In this document: in pieces, positions 1 through 7,867 of the stretch
How the letters are laid out: every line of letters starts with the position of its first letter
Numbering within the stretch: the stretch's first letter is position 1
Origin: JAAAPF01 sp964481035
Lineage (GTDB): Bacteria; Pseudomonadota; Alphaproteobacteria; Geminicoccales; Geminicoccaceae
Direction: 5' to 3'
Assembly: GCA_964481035.1 (NCBI GenBank)
Contig: CAYZSE010000096.1
Span: 1-13,881, forward strand
DNA length: 13,881 nt
Made by a program: the position numbers and the translations under genes
The notes under the pieces: model-generated
What the model was told of the DNA's origin: nothing
The model's input: only the letters and a program-made list of their open reading frames with translations
Databases searched by the model: none

Positions 1-429
1 TTCGACGACGACATCGTGGCGCTCGTCGACGACCAGATCGCGGCCCGCGACCAGCGGGTGAAGTTCGGCTCGCTGGAGGTGCGTTGCGGCTCGGAGATCA
101 AGCCGCGCGCACGCCTCACGCTCGAGGTCGACGGCGCGCGGTCGAGCGCCGAGGCCGAGGGCGACGGGCCGGTGGATGCCACCTTCAACGCGATCAAGGC
201 GCTGGTCCCGCACGATGCCAAGCTGCTGCTCTTCCAGATCAACGCGGTCACGGAGGGGACCGACGCCCAGGCGGTCGTCACCGTCCGCCTCGAGGAGGCG
301 GGCAGGGCGTTCGCCGGCATGTCGGCCGACACCGACACGCTCGTCGCCTCCGCCCGGGCCTATCTCGCTGCCCTCAACAAGCTGATGGTCAAGCGGGACC
401 GGACGGCGCCGACCGCCCTCTCCGCATGA
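1..429 (+). CDS. leuA: 2-isopropylmalate synthase, C-terminal part (partial at window start)
   Basis: The window opens inside this gene, in frame from base 1, and the reading frame closes at TGA 427-429 after 142 codons. LeuA condenses acetyl-CoA with 2-oxoisovalerate, the first committed step of leucine synthesis, in the cytoplasm. The visible part is the C-terminal LeuA allosteric/dimer domain that binds leucine for feedback inhibition. Recognisable pieces are FDDDIVALVDDQ near the start, the RCGSEIKPRARLTL strand, the EGDGPVDATFNAI segment and the late segment around DTLVASARAYLAALNKL. The catalytic TIM barrel (roughly 400 residues in this family) must lie to the left of the window. Ending just upstream of mreB is a gene order I recall from other alphaproteobacteria. 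The 105-nt gap to mreB is relatively AT-rich at 446-479 and could hold an mreB promoter, but no convincing -35/-10 pair is visible. Confidence 0.93.
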   Translation, partial: FDDDIVALVDDQIAARDQRVKFGSLEVRCGSEIKPRARLTLEVDGARSSAEAEGDGPVDATFNAIKALVPHDAKLLLFQINAVTEGTDAQAVVTVRLEEAGRAFAGMSADTDTLVASARAYLAALNKLMVKRDRTAPTALSA

Positions 430-524
430 TCGACGCCGGCGCTCGTTTATCTTTGTTTCGCGTTGAAGTAGAGAATGAAGCCGCGCGTCTCGCGCGCTGT
501 GTTTCTCGCGCCTGCTGAACCCAC

Positions 525-529
525 AGGAG
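525..529 (+). promoter_or_regulatory. Ribosome binding site of mreB
   Basis: AGGAG lies 5 nt before ATG 535. It decides the mreB start: an in-frame ATG at 475 would add 20 residues (beginning MKPRVSRAVFLAP) unlike MreB N-termini and has no comparable site. Confidence 0.75.
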
Positions 530-534
530 CCTCG

Positions 535-1575
535 ATGTTCGCTCGCCTCTTGGGCCTGTTCTCCGCGGACATGGCCATCGACCTCGGGACGGCCAACACC
601 CTCGTCTACGTCAAGTCCAAGGGCATCGTTCTGAACGAGCCCTCGGTCGTGGCCATCGCCACGCAGAAGGGCCGCAAGCAGGTGCTCGCCGTCGGCGAGG
701 AAGCCAAGCTCATGGTCGGCCGCACGCCCGGCAACATCGAGGCCATCCGCCCGCTGCGCGACGGCGTCATCGCCGACTTCGAGGTGGCGGAGGAGATGAT
801 CAAGCACTTCATCCGCAAGGTGCATCACCGGCGCAGCTTCGCGAGCCCGAGGGTGATCATCTGCGTGCCCTCGGGCTCGACCGCGGTCGAGCGCCGCGCC
901 ATCCAGGAGAGCGCCGAGAGCGCCGGGGCGCGGCGGGTCTTCCTCATCGAGGAACCGATGGCGGCGGCGATCGGCGCCGGGCTGCCGGTGACCGAGCCCA
1001 CCGGCTCGATGGTCGTCGACATCGGCGGCGGGACGACCGAGGTCGCCGTGCTCTCGCTCGGCGGCATCGTCTACGCGCGCTCGATCCGCGTCGGCGGCAA
1101 CAAGATGGACGAGGCGATCATCCAGTACATCCGCCGGCACCACAATCTGCTCATCGGCGAATCGACGGCCGAGAACATCAAGAAGCTCATCGGCTCCGCC
1201 TGTCTGCCCGAGGACGGCAACGGCGACGTCGTCGAGATCAAGGGGCGCGACCTGATGAACGGCGTGCCCAAGGAGATCGTCATCTCGCAGCGCCAGATCG
1301 CCGAGAGCCTGGCCGAGCCGGTGAGCCAGATCGTCGAGGCGGTCAAGGTCGCGCTCGAGCACACCGCGCCGGAGCTCTCGGCGGATATCGTCGACAAGGG
1401 TATCGTGTTGACAGGCGGCGGGTCGCTCCTCGGCAATCTCGACTTCGTCCTGCGGCACGCCACCGGCCTGCCGGTGAGCCTCGCCGAGGAGCCGCTCACC
1501 TGCGTCGCGCTCGGAACCGGTCGTTGCTTGGAGGAAATGAATACCTTGCGCCACGTTCTTCACACGGCGTATTAA
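535..1575 (+). CDS. mreB: Rod shape-determining protein MreB (bacterial actin)
   Basis: MreB is an ATP-binding actin homologue. It forms membrane-attached antiparallel filaments under the inner membrane and orients the cell-elongation machinery. The protein is 346 aa, the usual length. The N-terminal MFARLLGLFSADMAIDLG is nearly canonical. Phosphate-1 loop IDLGTANT lies at residues 15-22, phosphate-2 VDIGGGTTEV at 161-170 and adenosine-motif LTGGGSLLG at 292-300. The start at ATG 535 is supported by AGGAG 5 nt upstream and by family N-termini. It is the first gene of mreB-mreC-mreD-mrdA-rodA. The stop at 1573-1575 is followed by a 106-nt gap before mreC, larger than the other junctions of the cluster, so mreB may be translated and partly regulated separately. 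No missing key residue was seen. Confidence 0.98.
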   Translation: MFARLLGLFSADMAIDLGTANTLVYVKSKGIVLNEPSVVAIATQKGRKQVLAVGEEAKLMVGRTPGNIEAIRPLRDGVIADFEVAEEMIKHFIRKVHHRRSFASPRVIICVPSGSTAVERRAIQESAESAGARRVFLIEEPMAAAIGAGLPVTEPTGSMVVDIGGGTTEVAVLSLGGIVYARSIRVGGNKMDEAIIQYIRRHHNLLIGESTAENIKKLIGSACLPEDGNGDVVEIKGRDLMNGVPKEIVISQRQIAESLAEPVSQIVEAVKVALEHTAPELSADIVDKGIVLTGGGSLLGNLDFVLRHATGLPVSLAEEPLTCVALGTGRCLEEMNTLRHVLHTAY

Positions 1576-1616
1576 CTCGTCGACTGGCCGGACGCGGATT
1601 TCGGAGGTCGTTAACG

Positions 1617-1685
1617 ATGACGGGGCATAAAGGGGGCCGCACCACCGCTTCTGGTGATCCTCCCGTCCTGTGGAGACTTCGTTGA
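1617..1685 (+). CDS. Possible 22-codon leader ORF overlapping the mreC start
   Basis: An ATG at 1617 is preceded by a strong ribosome binding site, GGAGG at 1603-1607, with 9 nt spacing. The frame runs 22 codons (MTGHKGGRTTASGDPPVLWR, then LR) and stops at TGA 1683-1685. That stop overlaps the proposed mreC TTG start (1682-1684) as TTGA. The peptide is basic, has no membrane segment and matches no family I know. The arrangement looks like translational coupling to mreC. However, a short open frame in a 106-nt GC-rich gap can arise by chance, so whether it is translated is inference. Confidence 0.3.
   Translation: MTGHKGGRTTASGDPPVLWRLR
1672..1676 (+). promoter_or_regulatory. Ribosome binding site favouring a TTG start for mreC
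   Basis: GGAGA at 1672-1676 stands 5 nt before TTG 1682. It lies inside the alternative GTG reading (start 1670), whose own upstream bases show no purine-rich site. The TTG is therefore the better supported mreC start. Confidence 0.5.
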
Positions 1686-2575
1686 TCCGGCTGCGACGCG
1701 CCACCTTCGCTTCGACCGCCCTGGCGCCGCGCAGCTGGTTCGAGCGAGCCGCCTTGGGCGGGCTCGCCGGCCTCTCCCTCCTCCTCGTCATGATGGCCCG
1801 CAGCGACCTCGTCGTCGTCGAGCGCCTCACGCACGGCATCCGCGACGCGTTGACACCGGTGATGGAGGTCGTCGCGCGGCCCGCCCAAGCGCTGCATAGC
1901 GGCTTCGACTGGGTCGGGCGGCAGTTCGCGCTGGCCGAGGAGAACCGGCGGTTGCGCGCGCAGGTCGAGCAGCTCGTGGCTTGGCAGGCGGAAGCGACCC
2001 GGCTGCAGGTCGAGAATGCGTCGCTGCGCGACGTGCTGAGCGCCCAGCGGCAGCGGCCCGTGCCGATCGCGCGCACGGCGCGGGTGGTGGCCGACAGCCG
2101 CAGCCCCTTCGTCCACACGCGGCTGCTCGACACCGGCGCGCGCGAGGGCGTGCACCGCAGCATGGCGGCGCTCGGCGCCGGCGGGCTCGCCGGGCGGGTG
2201 GTCGACGTCGGCCCGCACAGCTCGCGGCTTCTGCTCATCACCGACCTCAACTCCCGCGTCCCCGTTCTCGTCCTGCCGTCCAGGGACCCGGCGATCCTGA
2301 GCGGCGACAACAGCCCCATGCCGCGTCTGGAATTCCTGCCGCTGACGCCGCAGGCCAAGCACGGCGACCGCGTCGTCACCTCGGGTGCAGCCGGGGTCCT
2401 GCCCATCGGCCTGCCCGTCGGACGCATCACCGCCGGTCCCGACGGCGAGCTGCGGGTCGTGCCGGCGCTCGATTGGCGGCATCTGCAGCACGTGCGCCTC
2501 GTCCAGTCTCAGCCTCTGGAGGATCGGTTCTCCGCCGAGGCCACGCGCGGCCCTCTGCCGCTCGCGCCGCGTTAG
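1682..2575 (+). CDS. mreC: Rod shape-determining protein MreC
   Basis: MreC is a bitopic inner-membrane protein with a periplasmic domain. It binds MreB/MreD on one side and stimulates PBP2-RodA on the other. From TTG 1682 the protein is 297 aa. A basic N-terminus (IRLRRATF) is followed by one membrane helix at about residues 23-38 (ALGGLAGLSLLLVMM), a coiled coil at about 80-120 (AEENRRLRAQVEQL...LQVENASLRDVL), and then the beta-rich MreC domain with GAREGV and GLAGRVVDVGPHSSRLLLIT. An in-frame GTG at 1670 would add four residues. TTG is preferred because GGAGA lies just upstream of it. mreD starts 10 nt after the stop codon. Function is assigned from family features and synteny. The exact start is the only real uncertainty. 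Confidence 0.95.
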   Translation: MIRLRRATFASTALAPRSWFERAALGGLAGLSLLLVMMARSDLVVVERLTHGIRDALTPVMEVVARPAQALHSGFDWVGRQFALAEENRRLRAQVEQLVAWQAEATRLQVENASLRDVLSAQRQRPVPIARTARVVADSRSPFVHTRLLDTGAREGVHRSMAALGAGGLAGRVVDVGPHSSRLLLITDLNSRVPVLVLPSRDPAILSGDNSPMPRLEFLPLTPQAKHGDRVVTSGAAGVLPIGLPVGRITAGPDGELRVVPALDWRHLQHVRLVQSQPLEDRFSAEATRGPLPLAPR

Positions 2576-2585
2576 GCGCCGGGCG

Positions 2586-3110
2586 GTGCTCTTGAGCGGC
2601 CCCCAGCTCGAGGCGAGGCTGCGCGAGGCGCTGCCGCTCGTCACCACGATGCTCTTCGTGCTCTTCGACCTGGCGCCACGGCCGGCCGGGGCGGGCGGTG
2701 GCCTCGCTCCGTTCTCGACCCTCGGCGCGATCTACTTCTGGACCGTCTACCGCCCGGACCTGATGACGTCGCCGGCGGTGTTCCTCGTCGGCCTCGTCCA
2801 TGACGCGGTGAGCGGCCTGCCCCTCGGCGTCACCTCGCTGGCGTTTCTCCTCGGCCGGGCCGCGTTGGTGGCGCGCCAGCGGTTCTTCTACGCGAAGTCG
2901 TTCTCGGTCATCTGGGGGCTCTTCGTGGTGTGGGCACCGAGTGTCGAGGCCGTCCGCTACGCGGTCGCAGCCCTCGCCGTGGGGCACCTGGTCGATCCGA
3001 CGCCGCTCGTCGTTCAAGGTGGGTTGACCATCGCCCTCTACCCAGCGTTGAGTTGGGTGCTGGTCCGCATCCACGCTCAGGTCCGTGTCGAAGCCCATGC
3101 AGAACCCTGA
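2586..3110 (+). CDS. mreD: Rod shape-determining protein MreD
   Basis: MreD is a small polytopic inner-membrane protein of the elongasome that works with MreC. The protein is 174 aa from GTG 2586, close to the family norm. It is strongly hydrophobic, with segments near residues 14-30, 43-55, 62-95, 106-118 and 142-162. The motif VGLVHDAVSGLPLG (residues 68-81) fits the MreD signature around a D-x3-G. The start is uncertain: GTG 2586 has only a weak AGG upstream, and TTG 2592 is also possible. The frame is open further upstream, but that part overlaps mreC and its translation looks unlike MreD. The 3' end overlaps the start of mrdA by 14 nt (or 26 nt if mrdA begins at GTG 3085), consistent with translational coupling. 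Confidence 0.9.
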   Translation: MLLSGPQLEARLREALPLVTTMLFVLFDLAPRPAGAGGGLAPFSTLGAIYFWTVYRPDLMTSPAVFLVGLVHDAVSGLPLGVTSLAFLLGRAALVARQRFFYAKSFSVIWGLFVVWAPSVEAVRYAVAALAVGHLVDPTPLVVQGGLTIALYPALSWVLVRIHAQVRVEAHAEP

Positions 3111-4989
3111 AGCCGAGCGCAGCCGTGTCTTCGCCCGCCGCGCCCTGGTCGTCGGCGTCGGCCAGCTCGCGGCGTTCGGCGCGCTCGGCGTGCGGCTGCA
3201 TCATCTCCAGATCCGCGACGCGCCGCAGTTCGCGCTCCATGCCGAGGACAACCGCGTCAGCCAGCGCCTGCTGACGCCGGCCCGGGGGCGCATCTTCGAT
3301 CGCGGCGGGGGTGCGCTTGCCGACAACGTCCCGGTCTATCGCGTCTGGATCGTTCGCGAGCAGGCCCGCGACGTCGAAGCGGTGCTGCGCGCGCTCGCGG
3401 GGCTGATCCATCTGCCCGAGGCGGCGGCGGCCGAGATCGTCGCGCAGGCGCACGCGCGCGCGGCGTTCGTGCCGATCCCGGTGCGCGGCGACCTCTCCTG
3501 GGACGAGGTCGCCCGGGTGGCGGTGCACGCCCCGGACCTGCCCGGCATCATGCTCGATGCGGGCCTCGTGCGCCGTTACCCGCACGGCCCCGAGTTCGCG
3601 CACGTCTTGGGCTATGTCGGGCCGGTCAACGAGCGCGAGCTTCAAGAGAGCGACGACGCGCTGCTGCGGGTGCCGGACCTTCGGATCGGCAAGAGCGGCA
3701 TCGAGCGCCGCTACGATACGGCGCTCAGGGGCCGCGCCGGGCTCATGCAGATGGAGGTGAACGCCGTCGGGCGCGAGATCCGCGAGCTGCGCCGACGACC
3801 GGGCACGGGCGGGCAGGACGTGGAGCTCACCATCGACGACGACCTGCAGCGCTACGCCCATCGCCGCCTCGCCTCCGAGCTCAGCGCGAGCGCCGTCGTC
3901 ATGGACGTGCTCACCGGTGAGGTCCTGGCCATGGTCTCGGTGCCGAGCTTCGAGCCGAGAGCCTTCGCCAACGGGGTCAGCCACGCCCAGTGGAACGAGT
4001 GGCGCGACGATCCCCGCGCCCCGCTCGTCAACAAGGCGACCGCCGGGCAGTACCCGCCGGGCTCGACGTTCAAGATGATGACCGCGCTCGCCGCCCTCGA
4101 GCTCGGCATCATCGACAGCGACACGAGGTTCTACTGCCCCGGCTTTCTTTCGATGGGGCGCTCCCGCTTTCACTGCTGGCGTGCCGGAGGCCATGGCGCG
4201 CTCGCGGTGACCCAGGGGCTGGCGCAGTCGTGCGACGTCTTCTTCTACGAGGCGGGCAAGCGGGTCGGTATCGACAACCTCGCCTCGATGGCGCGCCTCT
4301 TCGGCCTCGGCGGGCCCACGGGGATCGACCTGCCGAACGAGCAGAAGGGGCTGATGCCGACGCGGGCCTGGAAGGAGCAAGCGTTCGACGAGCCCTGGCA
4401 GCCGGGCGAGACGGTCGTCTGCTCGATCGGCCAGGGCTATGTCAGCGCGACGCCGTTGCAGCTCGCCGTCATGACCGCCCGCATCGCCAATGGCGGCTTC
4501 GCGGTGACCCCTTGGCTGGTGCGCCGCCCCTTGGGCGATGGCGCCGCCGTTTCGCCGGCGCCGCGCTTGCCGGTCTCGCCGAGCTCCATCGCGCTCGTCA
4601 AGCAGGGCATGTTCGAGGTGGTCAACGGCCAGCGCGGCACCGCGCGCCAGCAGAAGCTGTTGAGCGAGATCGACCAGATGGCCGGCAAGACCGGCACCTC
4701 CCAGGTCAAGCGCATAACCCCTGCCGAGCGCGCCGCCGGGCTGCACAAGCGCAAGGACAAGCCCTGGCGCGACCGCCATCACGCCCTGTTCGTCGCCTTC
4801 GCGCCCTTTGCCGCGCCTCGATATGCCGTCTCGGTCGTCGTCGAGCACGGCGGCAGCGGCAGCGCCGCGGCGGCTCCGATCGCTCGCGATCTCATGCAGA
4901 AGACGCTCGATCTCGACCCGTCGCGCCGCGCGGCGAGCGCCGCCAGCGGGGTGCGGCCAGGGCTCGTGGTGAGCGCCGATGCGGGCTGA
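3097..4989 (+). CDS. mrdA: Penicillin-binding protein 2 (peptidoglycan D,D-transpeptidase MrdA)
   Basis: PBP2 is the class B transpeptidase that cross-links lateral-wall peptidoglycan, paired with RodA. From ATG 3097 it is 630 aa. It has a short cytoplasmic tail (MQNPEAERSRVFARRA), one membrane helix at about residues 16-33, a pedestal/dimerisation domain with RGRIFDR (63-69), and a C-terminal transpeptidase domain. All three penicillin-binding motifs are present: S-T-F-K with catalytic Ser323, S-C-D at 378-380, and K-T-G at 531-533 (GKTGTSQVK). A GTG at 3085 would add four residues and cannot be excluded. The ATG better matches PBP2 N-termini, which begin shortly before an ERxRxFxRR stretch. 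The gene overlaps mreD upstream and rodA downstream (11 nt), so it sits within one operon. A low-complexity Ala/Arg tail of about 35 residues follows the catalytic domain. Confidence 0.96.
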   Translation: MQNPEAERSRVFARRALVVGVGQLAAFGALGVRLHHLQIRDAPQFALHAEDNRVSQRLLTPARGRIFDRGGGALADNVPVYRVWIVREQARDVEAVLRALAGLIHLPEAAAAEIVAQAHARAAFVPIPVRGDLSWDEVARVAVHAPDLPGIMLDAGLVRRYPHGPEFAHVLGYVGPVNERELQESDDALLRVPDLRIGKSGIERRYDTALRGRAGLMQMEVNAVGREIRELRRRPGTGGQDVELTIDDDLQRYAHRRLASELSASAVVMDVLTGEVLAMVSVPSFEPRAFANGVSHAQWNEWRDDPRAPLVNKATAGQYPPGSTFKMMTALAALELGIIDSDTRFYCPGFLSMGRSRFHCWRAGGHGALAVTQGLAQSCDVFFYEAGKRVGIDNLASMARLFGLGGPTGIDLPNEQKGLMPTRAWKEQAFDEPWQPGETVVCSIGQGYVSATPLQLAVMTARIANGGFAVTPWLVRRPLGDGAAVSPAPRLPVSPSSIALVKQGMFEVVNGQRGTARQQKLLSEIDQMAGKTGTSQVKRITPAERAAGLHKRKDKPWRDRHHALFVAFAPFAAPRYAVSVVVEHGGSGSAAAAPIARDLMQKTLDLDPSRRAASAASGVRPGLVVSADAG

Positions 4990-6121
4990 CTTCGCCGAGC
5001 ACTCGATGGCGCTGCCGGACAAGCTCGCGCGGGTGAGCTGGACCTACGTGCTCCTCATCGCGCTCCTCGGCGCGGTCGGCTACGCCATGCTCTACTCGGC
5101 GGCCGGCGGCGCGCACGATCCCTGGGCCTGGCGCCACGCGGTCCGCCTCGCCTTGGGCCTCCTCGTCATGGTGACCGTGGCCCTGGTCGATCCGCGCCTG
5201 TGGTACCGCTACGCCTATCTCGCCTACGGCGCGGCGTTCGCGTCCCTCGTCACGGTCGAGCTCCTGGGCGCGCTCGCCAAGGGCGCCCAGCGTTGGATCG
5301 ATCTCGGCTTCGTCCAGCTTCAGCCTTCGGAGGTCATGAAGATCGCGCTGGTCCTGGCGCTCGCGCGCTACTTCCACGGCGCCACCCTGCCGCAGGTCGG
5401 AAGGCCGCTCTTTCTCGTGCCACCCCTGTTGATGATCGCGGCGCCGGCCGCCCTCGTGCTCAAGCAGCCGGACCTCGGCACGGCCCTCATGCTGCTGGCC
5501 GCCGGCGCCGCGATCCTCCTTCTCGCCGGCGTACGCTGGTGGAAGTTCGCCCTCGCGGGCGCCGCCGTGGCAGCGGCGTTGCCGGTGGCCTGGCAGCAGC
5601 TCCACGACTACCAGCGTCAGCGGGTGCTGACCTTCCTCAATCCCGAGACGGATCCGCTCGGTGCCGGCTACCACATCATTCAATCGAAGATCGCGCTCGG
5701 CGCCGGCGGCTTGTGGGGCCAGGGCTTTCTCCAGGGCACGCAGGCGCAGCTCAGCTTCTTGCCGGAGAAGCACACCGACTTCGTCTTCACCATGCTCGCC
5801 GAGGAGCACGGGCTGGTCGGCGGCCTCGCCGTCCTCGCGCTGTACGGCTGCGTCTTGCTTCTCGGCCTGCTGTTCGCCTTTCGCGCGCGCTCGCACTTCG
5901 GTCGCCTGGTGGCCGCCGGCGTGTCGGTGACCGTCTTTCTCTACGTCGTCATCAACGTCGCCATGGTCACCGGGCTCATTCCCGTCGTCGGTGTGCCCTT
6001 ACCTCTCATCTCCTACGGCGGCACGGCGATGATGACGGTGCTCGTCGGCTGCGGGCTCGCTCTCGGCGTCGATGTCCACCGCGACCTCCAGCTCCGTCGC
6101 TTTCCCGGCGACGAGCTGTAG
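4979..6121 (+). CDS. rodA: Peptidoglycan glycosyltransferase RodA (SEDS family)
   Basis: RodA polymerises lipid II into glycan strands during elongation and works as a complex with PBP2. The protein is 380 aa and polytopic, with about ten hydrophobic segments. Conserved SEDS positions are visible: GAQRWIDLG (Trp106), the QPSE motif (Glu118), and the extracellular loop EKHTDF with the likely catalytic Asp267. GTQAQLSFLPEKHTDF and PLISYGGTAMM are close to other RodA proteins. These same signatures distinguish RodA from FtsW, and the neighbouring mrdA confirms the choice. ATG 4979 lies inside the end of mrdA (11-nt overlap). A second in-frame ATG (residue 10, MALPDKLARVSW) is a plausible alternative. 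It is the last gene of the operon. The next gene converges on it after 120 nt with no clear intrinsic terminator. Confidence 0.96.
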   Translation: MRADFAEHSMALPDKLARVSWTYVLLIALLGAVGYAMLYSAAGGAHDPWAWRHAVRLALGLLVMVTVALVDPRLWYRYAYLAYGAAFASLVTVELLGALAKGAQRWIDLGFVQLQPSEVMKIALVLALARYFHGATLPQVGRPLFLVPPLLMIAAPAALVLKQPDLGTALMLLAAGAAILLLAGVRWWKFALAGAAVAAALPVAWQQLHDYQRQRVLTFLNPETDPLGAGYHIIQSKIALGAGGLWGQGFLQGTQAQLSFLPEKHTDFVFTMLAEEHGLVGGLAVLALYGCVLLLGLLFAFRARSHFGRLVAAGVSVTVFLYVVINVAMVTGLIPVVGVPLPLISYGGTAMMTVLVGCGLALGVDVHRDLQLRRFPGDEL

Positions 6122-6241
6122 CGCGCTTTTCGAGATGCTCGACTAAACCGCACGCCACCGCGAGCGACGGGGCGGCGGCGCCTCTGCTCACCCATCGGAG
6201 CCGGCGCCGGTCACGCTCGCGACGGCGAAGCGCCGGCCGGT

Positions 6242-6883
6242 TCAGCCGATCAGGACGGGCGCCTTCCTCAGGTACTCCGCGCTCTCGATCTGCCGCACGA
6301 GGAAGTCGGCGACGTCGGCGCGGGCGATCGTGCCGGGGCGCCAGTCGGCCGGATCGAGCGCGACGCGGTAGCGGCCGGTAGCGGGCCGGTCGGTTAGGAT
6401 CACCGGCCGGGCGATGGTCCAGGCGAGATCGCTCGAGCGGATCAGGTGCTCTTGGATGTTCTTGTCGTCGTAGACCCGACCCAAGAAGAGGTTGAAGCCG
6501 AGATCGTAGAAGCAGCCGCCCTGGTTGCGGCTGTCGCCCGCACCGAAGCCCGTGACCGCGATCAGCCGCGTGACGCTCTCGGCCTGCATCGCTTCCACGA
6601 GCACGCGGGTCGCCTTGGAGAAGAGCCTGGTCCCGCGCACCACCATCTGCGGGCTCGCCTTGACGCCGAGCGCCTGGATGACGGCGTCCATGCCGTCGAG
6701 CGCCCGGCGGACGTCCGCGGTCTTCAGCGCGTCGCCCGACAAGCGCTCGAGGTTCGAATCGTCGAGGCGGATCGCGTCGGCGGAGCGCGCGAAGGCCCGA
6801 ACGCGGTGCCCCTCGGCCAGCGCGCGCCTCACCGTCTCGAGCCCGATGCCGCGGCTGGCCCCGATCACCAGGATGTTCGCCAT
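6242..6883 (-). CDS. NAD(P)H-binding protein, atypical short-chain dehydrogenase family
   Basis: This is a 213-aa single-domain Rossmann protein. The N-terminus ILVIGASRGIG carries the dinucleotide-binding glycine motif (residues 8-14). MDAVIQALG and ITVTGFGAGDS-like strands follow (here LIAVTGFGAGDS). The pattern DKNIQEHLIRSSDLAWTIARP and VILTD is typical of NmrA-like/biliverdin reductase B-like proteins (atypical SDRs). There is no classical Tyr-x3-Lys pair, so oxidoreductase activity cannot be assumed. Many relatives are sugar-nucleotide epimerase-like or redox-sensing proteins, and the substrate here is unknown. The start at 6883 is supported by GAGGGGA directly upstream on the minus strand. 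It stands alone, convergent with rodA and divergent from the PhoD remnant, with which it shares a 139-nt upstream region. Confidence 0.88.
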   Translation of the reverse strand: MANILVIGASRGIGLETVRRALAEGHRVRAFARSADAIRLDDSNLERLSGDALKTADVRRALDGMDAVIQALGVKASPQMVVRGTRLFSKATRVLVEAMQAESVTRLIAVTGFGAGDSRNQGGCFYDLGFNLFLGRVYDDKNIQEHLIRSSDLAWTIARPVILTDRPATGRYRVALDPADWRPGTIARADVADFLVRQIESAEYLRKAPVLIG

Positions 6884-7022
6884 GCTTCCCCTCGCTCACG
6901 CTGTGGCGCGACGCCAGATAGCACGACGCCCACGGCTGTCACCGGACCGCGACGGCAACATCATCGTGCTGCCATCGAAATCGGTTAATCTTTCCTCGGA
7001 AGGCCTCCGGGAGACGACGCTC

Positions 7023-7867
7023 ATGGACGTCAATCGACGGCGATCCTTGCAGTTCCTGGCCGGCGCGGGTGCCGTGATGACGCAGGCGACGGCCGGCGGC
7101 GAGGCCGCGGCGCAGGCGGCCGCGGCGGACGGCCCGGTCTTCGCCCACGGCGTGGCGAGCGGCGATCCCGCCAGCGACAGCGTCGTCCTCTGGACCCGGA
7201 TCTCCACCGCCACCGAGGCCGAGACCGTCGCTTGGAGCCTCGCCCGCGACGCCTCGATGCGGGCCTATTTCGAGTGGATGCCTGTCCGCGATCCCGAGCC
7301 GGGCCAGGCCCGCCACGAATACCGGCGGACCTACCGCTTCGGCGACCTCGCCTCGCTCGTCACCCTCGAGACAGGGCATTCCGGCCGTGACCAGCAGCCG
7401 CCCTACCCGGACTTCGACAGCTTCAAGACCGCCGAGGACCGCGGCCGCTATGCCGAGGACGTGCTGGGCGATCCGGACCGCCACATGCTCGCGCCCGAGG
7501 TCGAGGCGCACGTCGTCTCCAGCCTCCGGGCGTCGGTCGAGGCCGGCCAGCCCTGGCGGCTGATCGGCACGGCGAGCGCGTCGGCGTCGAGATCGGCGCC
7601 ACCGGCATCTCCTCGCCGGGCGAGTTCCGCGACGCGGGCTTTCCGCCGGAGCTCGTCGAGCGGATCGATGCGATCTTCGCCGACGGCATGCCCGAGGTCC
7701 GCTGGACCGAGAGCGTCCACAACGGCTACGTCCGCCTCGTCCTCACGCGCGAAGTCGCAGACGTCACCTATGTCGGCGTCGACACGGTGCTCGTGCCCCA
7801 GTACCGGACCGTCGAGCTCAGGAAGGAGCGGATCGTCAGGTCCGACGGCACCCTCGTCTACGCCTGA
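7023..7867 (+). pseudogene. Decayed PhoD-type alkaline phosphatase/phosphodiesterase
   Basis: Three pieces of a PhoD-family protein are joined with the middle missing. Piece 1 (from ATG 7023; GGGAG at 7009-7013) has a Tat-like signal (NRRRSLQFLAGAGA) and the start of the PhoD N-terminal domain, FAHGVASGDPASDSVVLWTR. Near 7250-7262 it passes, still in frame, straight to a late-domain segment: RAYFEWMPVR, RRTYRFGDLASL, GRDQQ and ending GQPWRLIG at about 7566. From about 7571 the homology continues in another frame (GERVGVEIGATGISSPGEF to the stop at 7865-7867). By comparison with family members, the metallophosphatase core (the SCSN-, GDYIYE-, WDDHE- and GDSHNAW-type segments) is absent at both junctions. 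No metal ligand remains, so catalysis is not expected. The original frame, read on, ends at 7889 in unrelated sequence. Real decay is the simplest reading; assembly collapse is an alternative. It overlaps the end of the convergent histidine phosphatase by 10 bp. Confidence 0.8.

Noticed and set aside
475..534. Upstream ATG start for mreB
   Set aside because: It adds 20 residues unlike MreB and lacks the ribosome binding site present before ATG 535.
1496..2647. 383-codon minus-strand frame opposite mreC
   Set aside because: Shadow of mreC with charged low-complexity translation.
2908..5022. 704-codon open frame on the minus strand opposite mreD/mrdA
   Set aside because: Antisense shadow in high-GC DNA; low-complexity Arg/Ala/Asp-rich translation with no family resemblance, while the plus strand encodes intact PBP2.
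6130..6142. Hairpin TCGAG-ATG-CTCGA just after rodA as a terminator
   Set aside because: The T-run precedes rather than follows the stem on the rodA strand, and the stem is short.
6223..6235. Hairpin CGGCG-AAG-CGCCG in the rodA/SDR convergent gap as a terminator
   Set aside because: Only 5 bp, no T-run on either strand, and such stems are frequent in GC-rich DNA.
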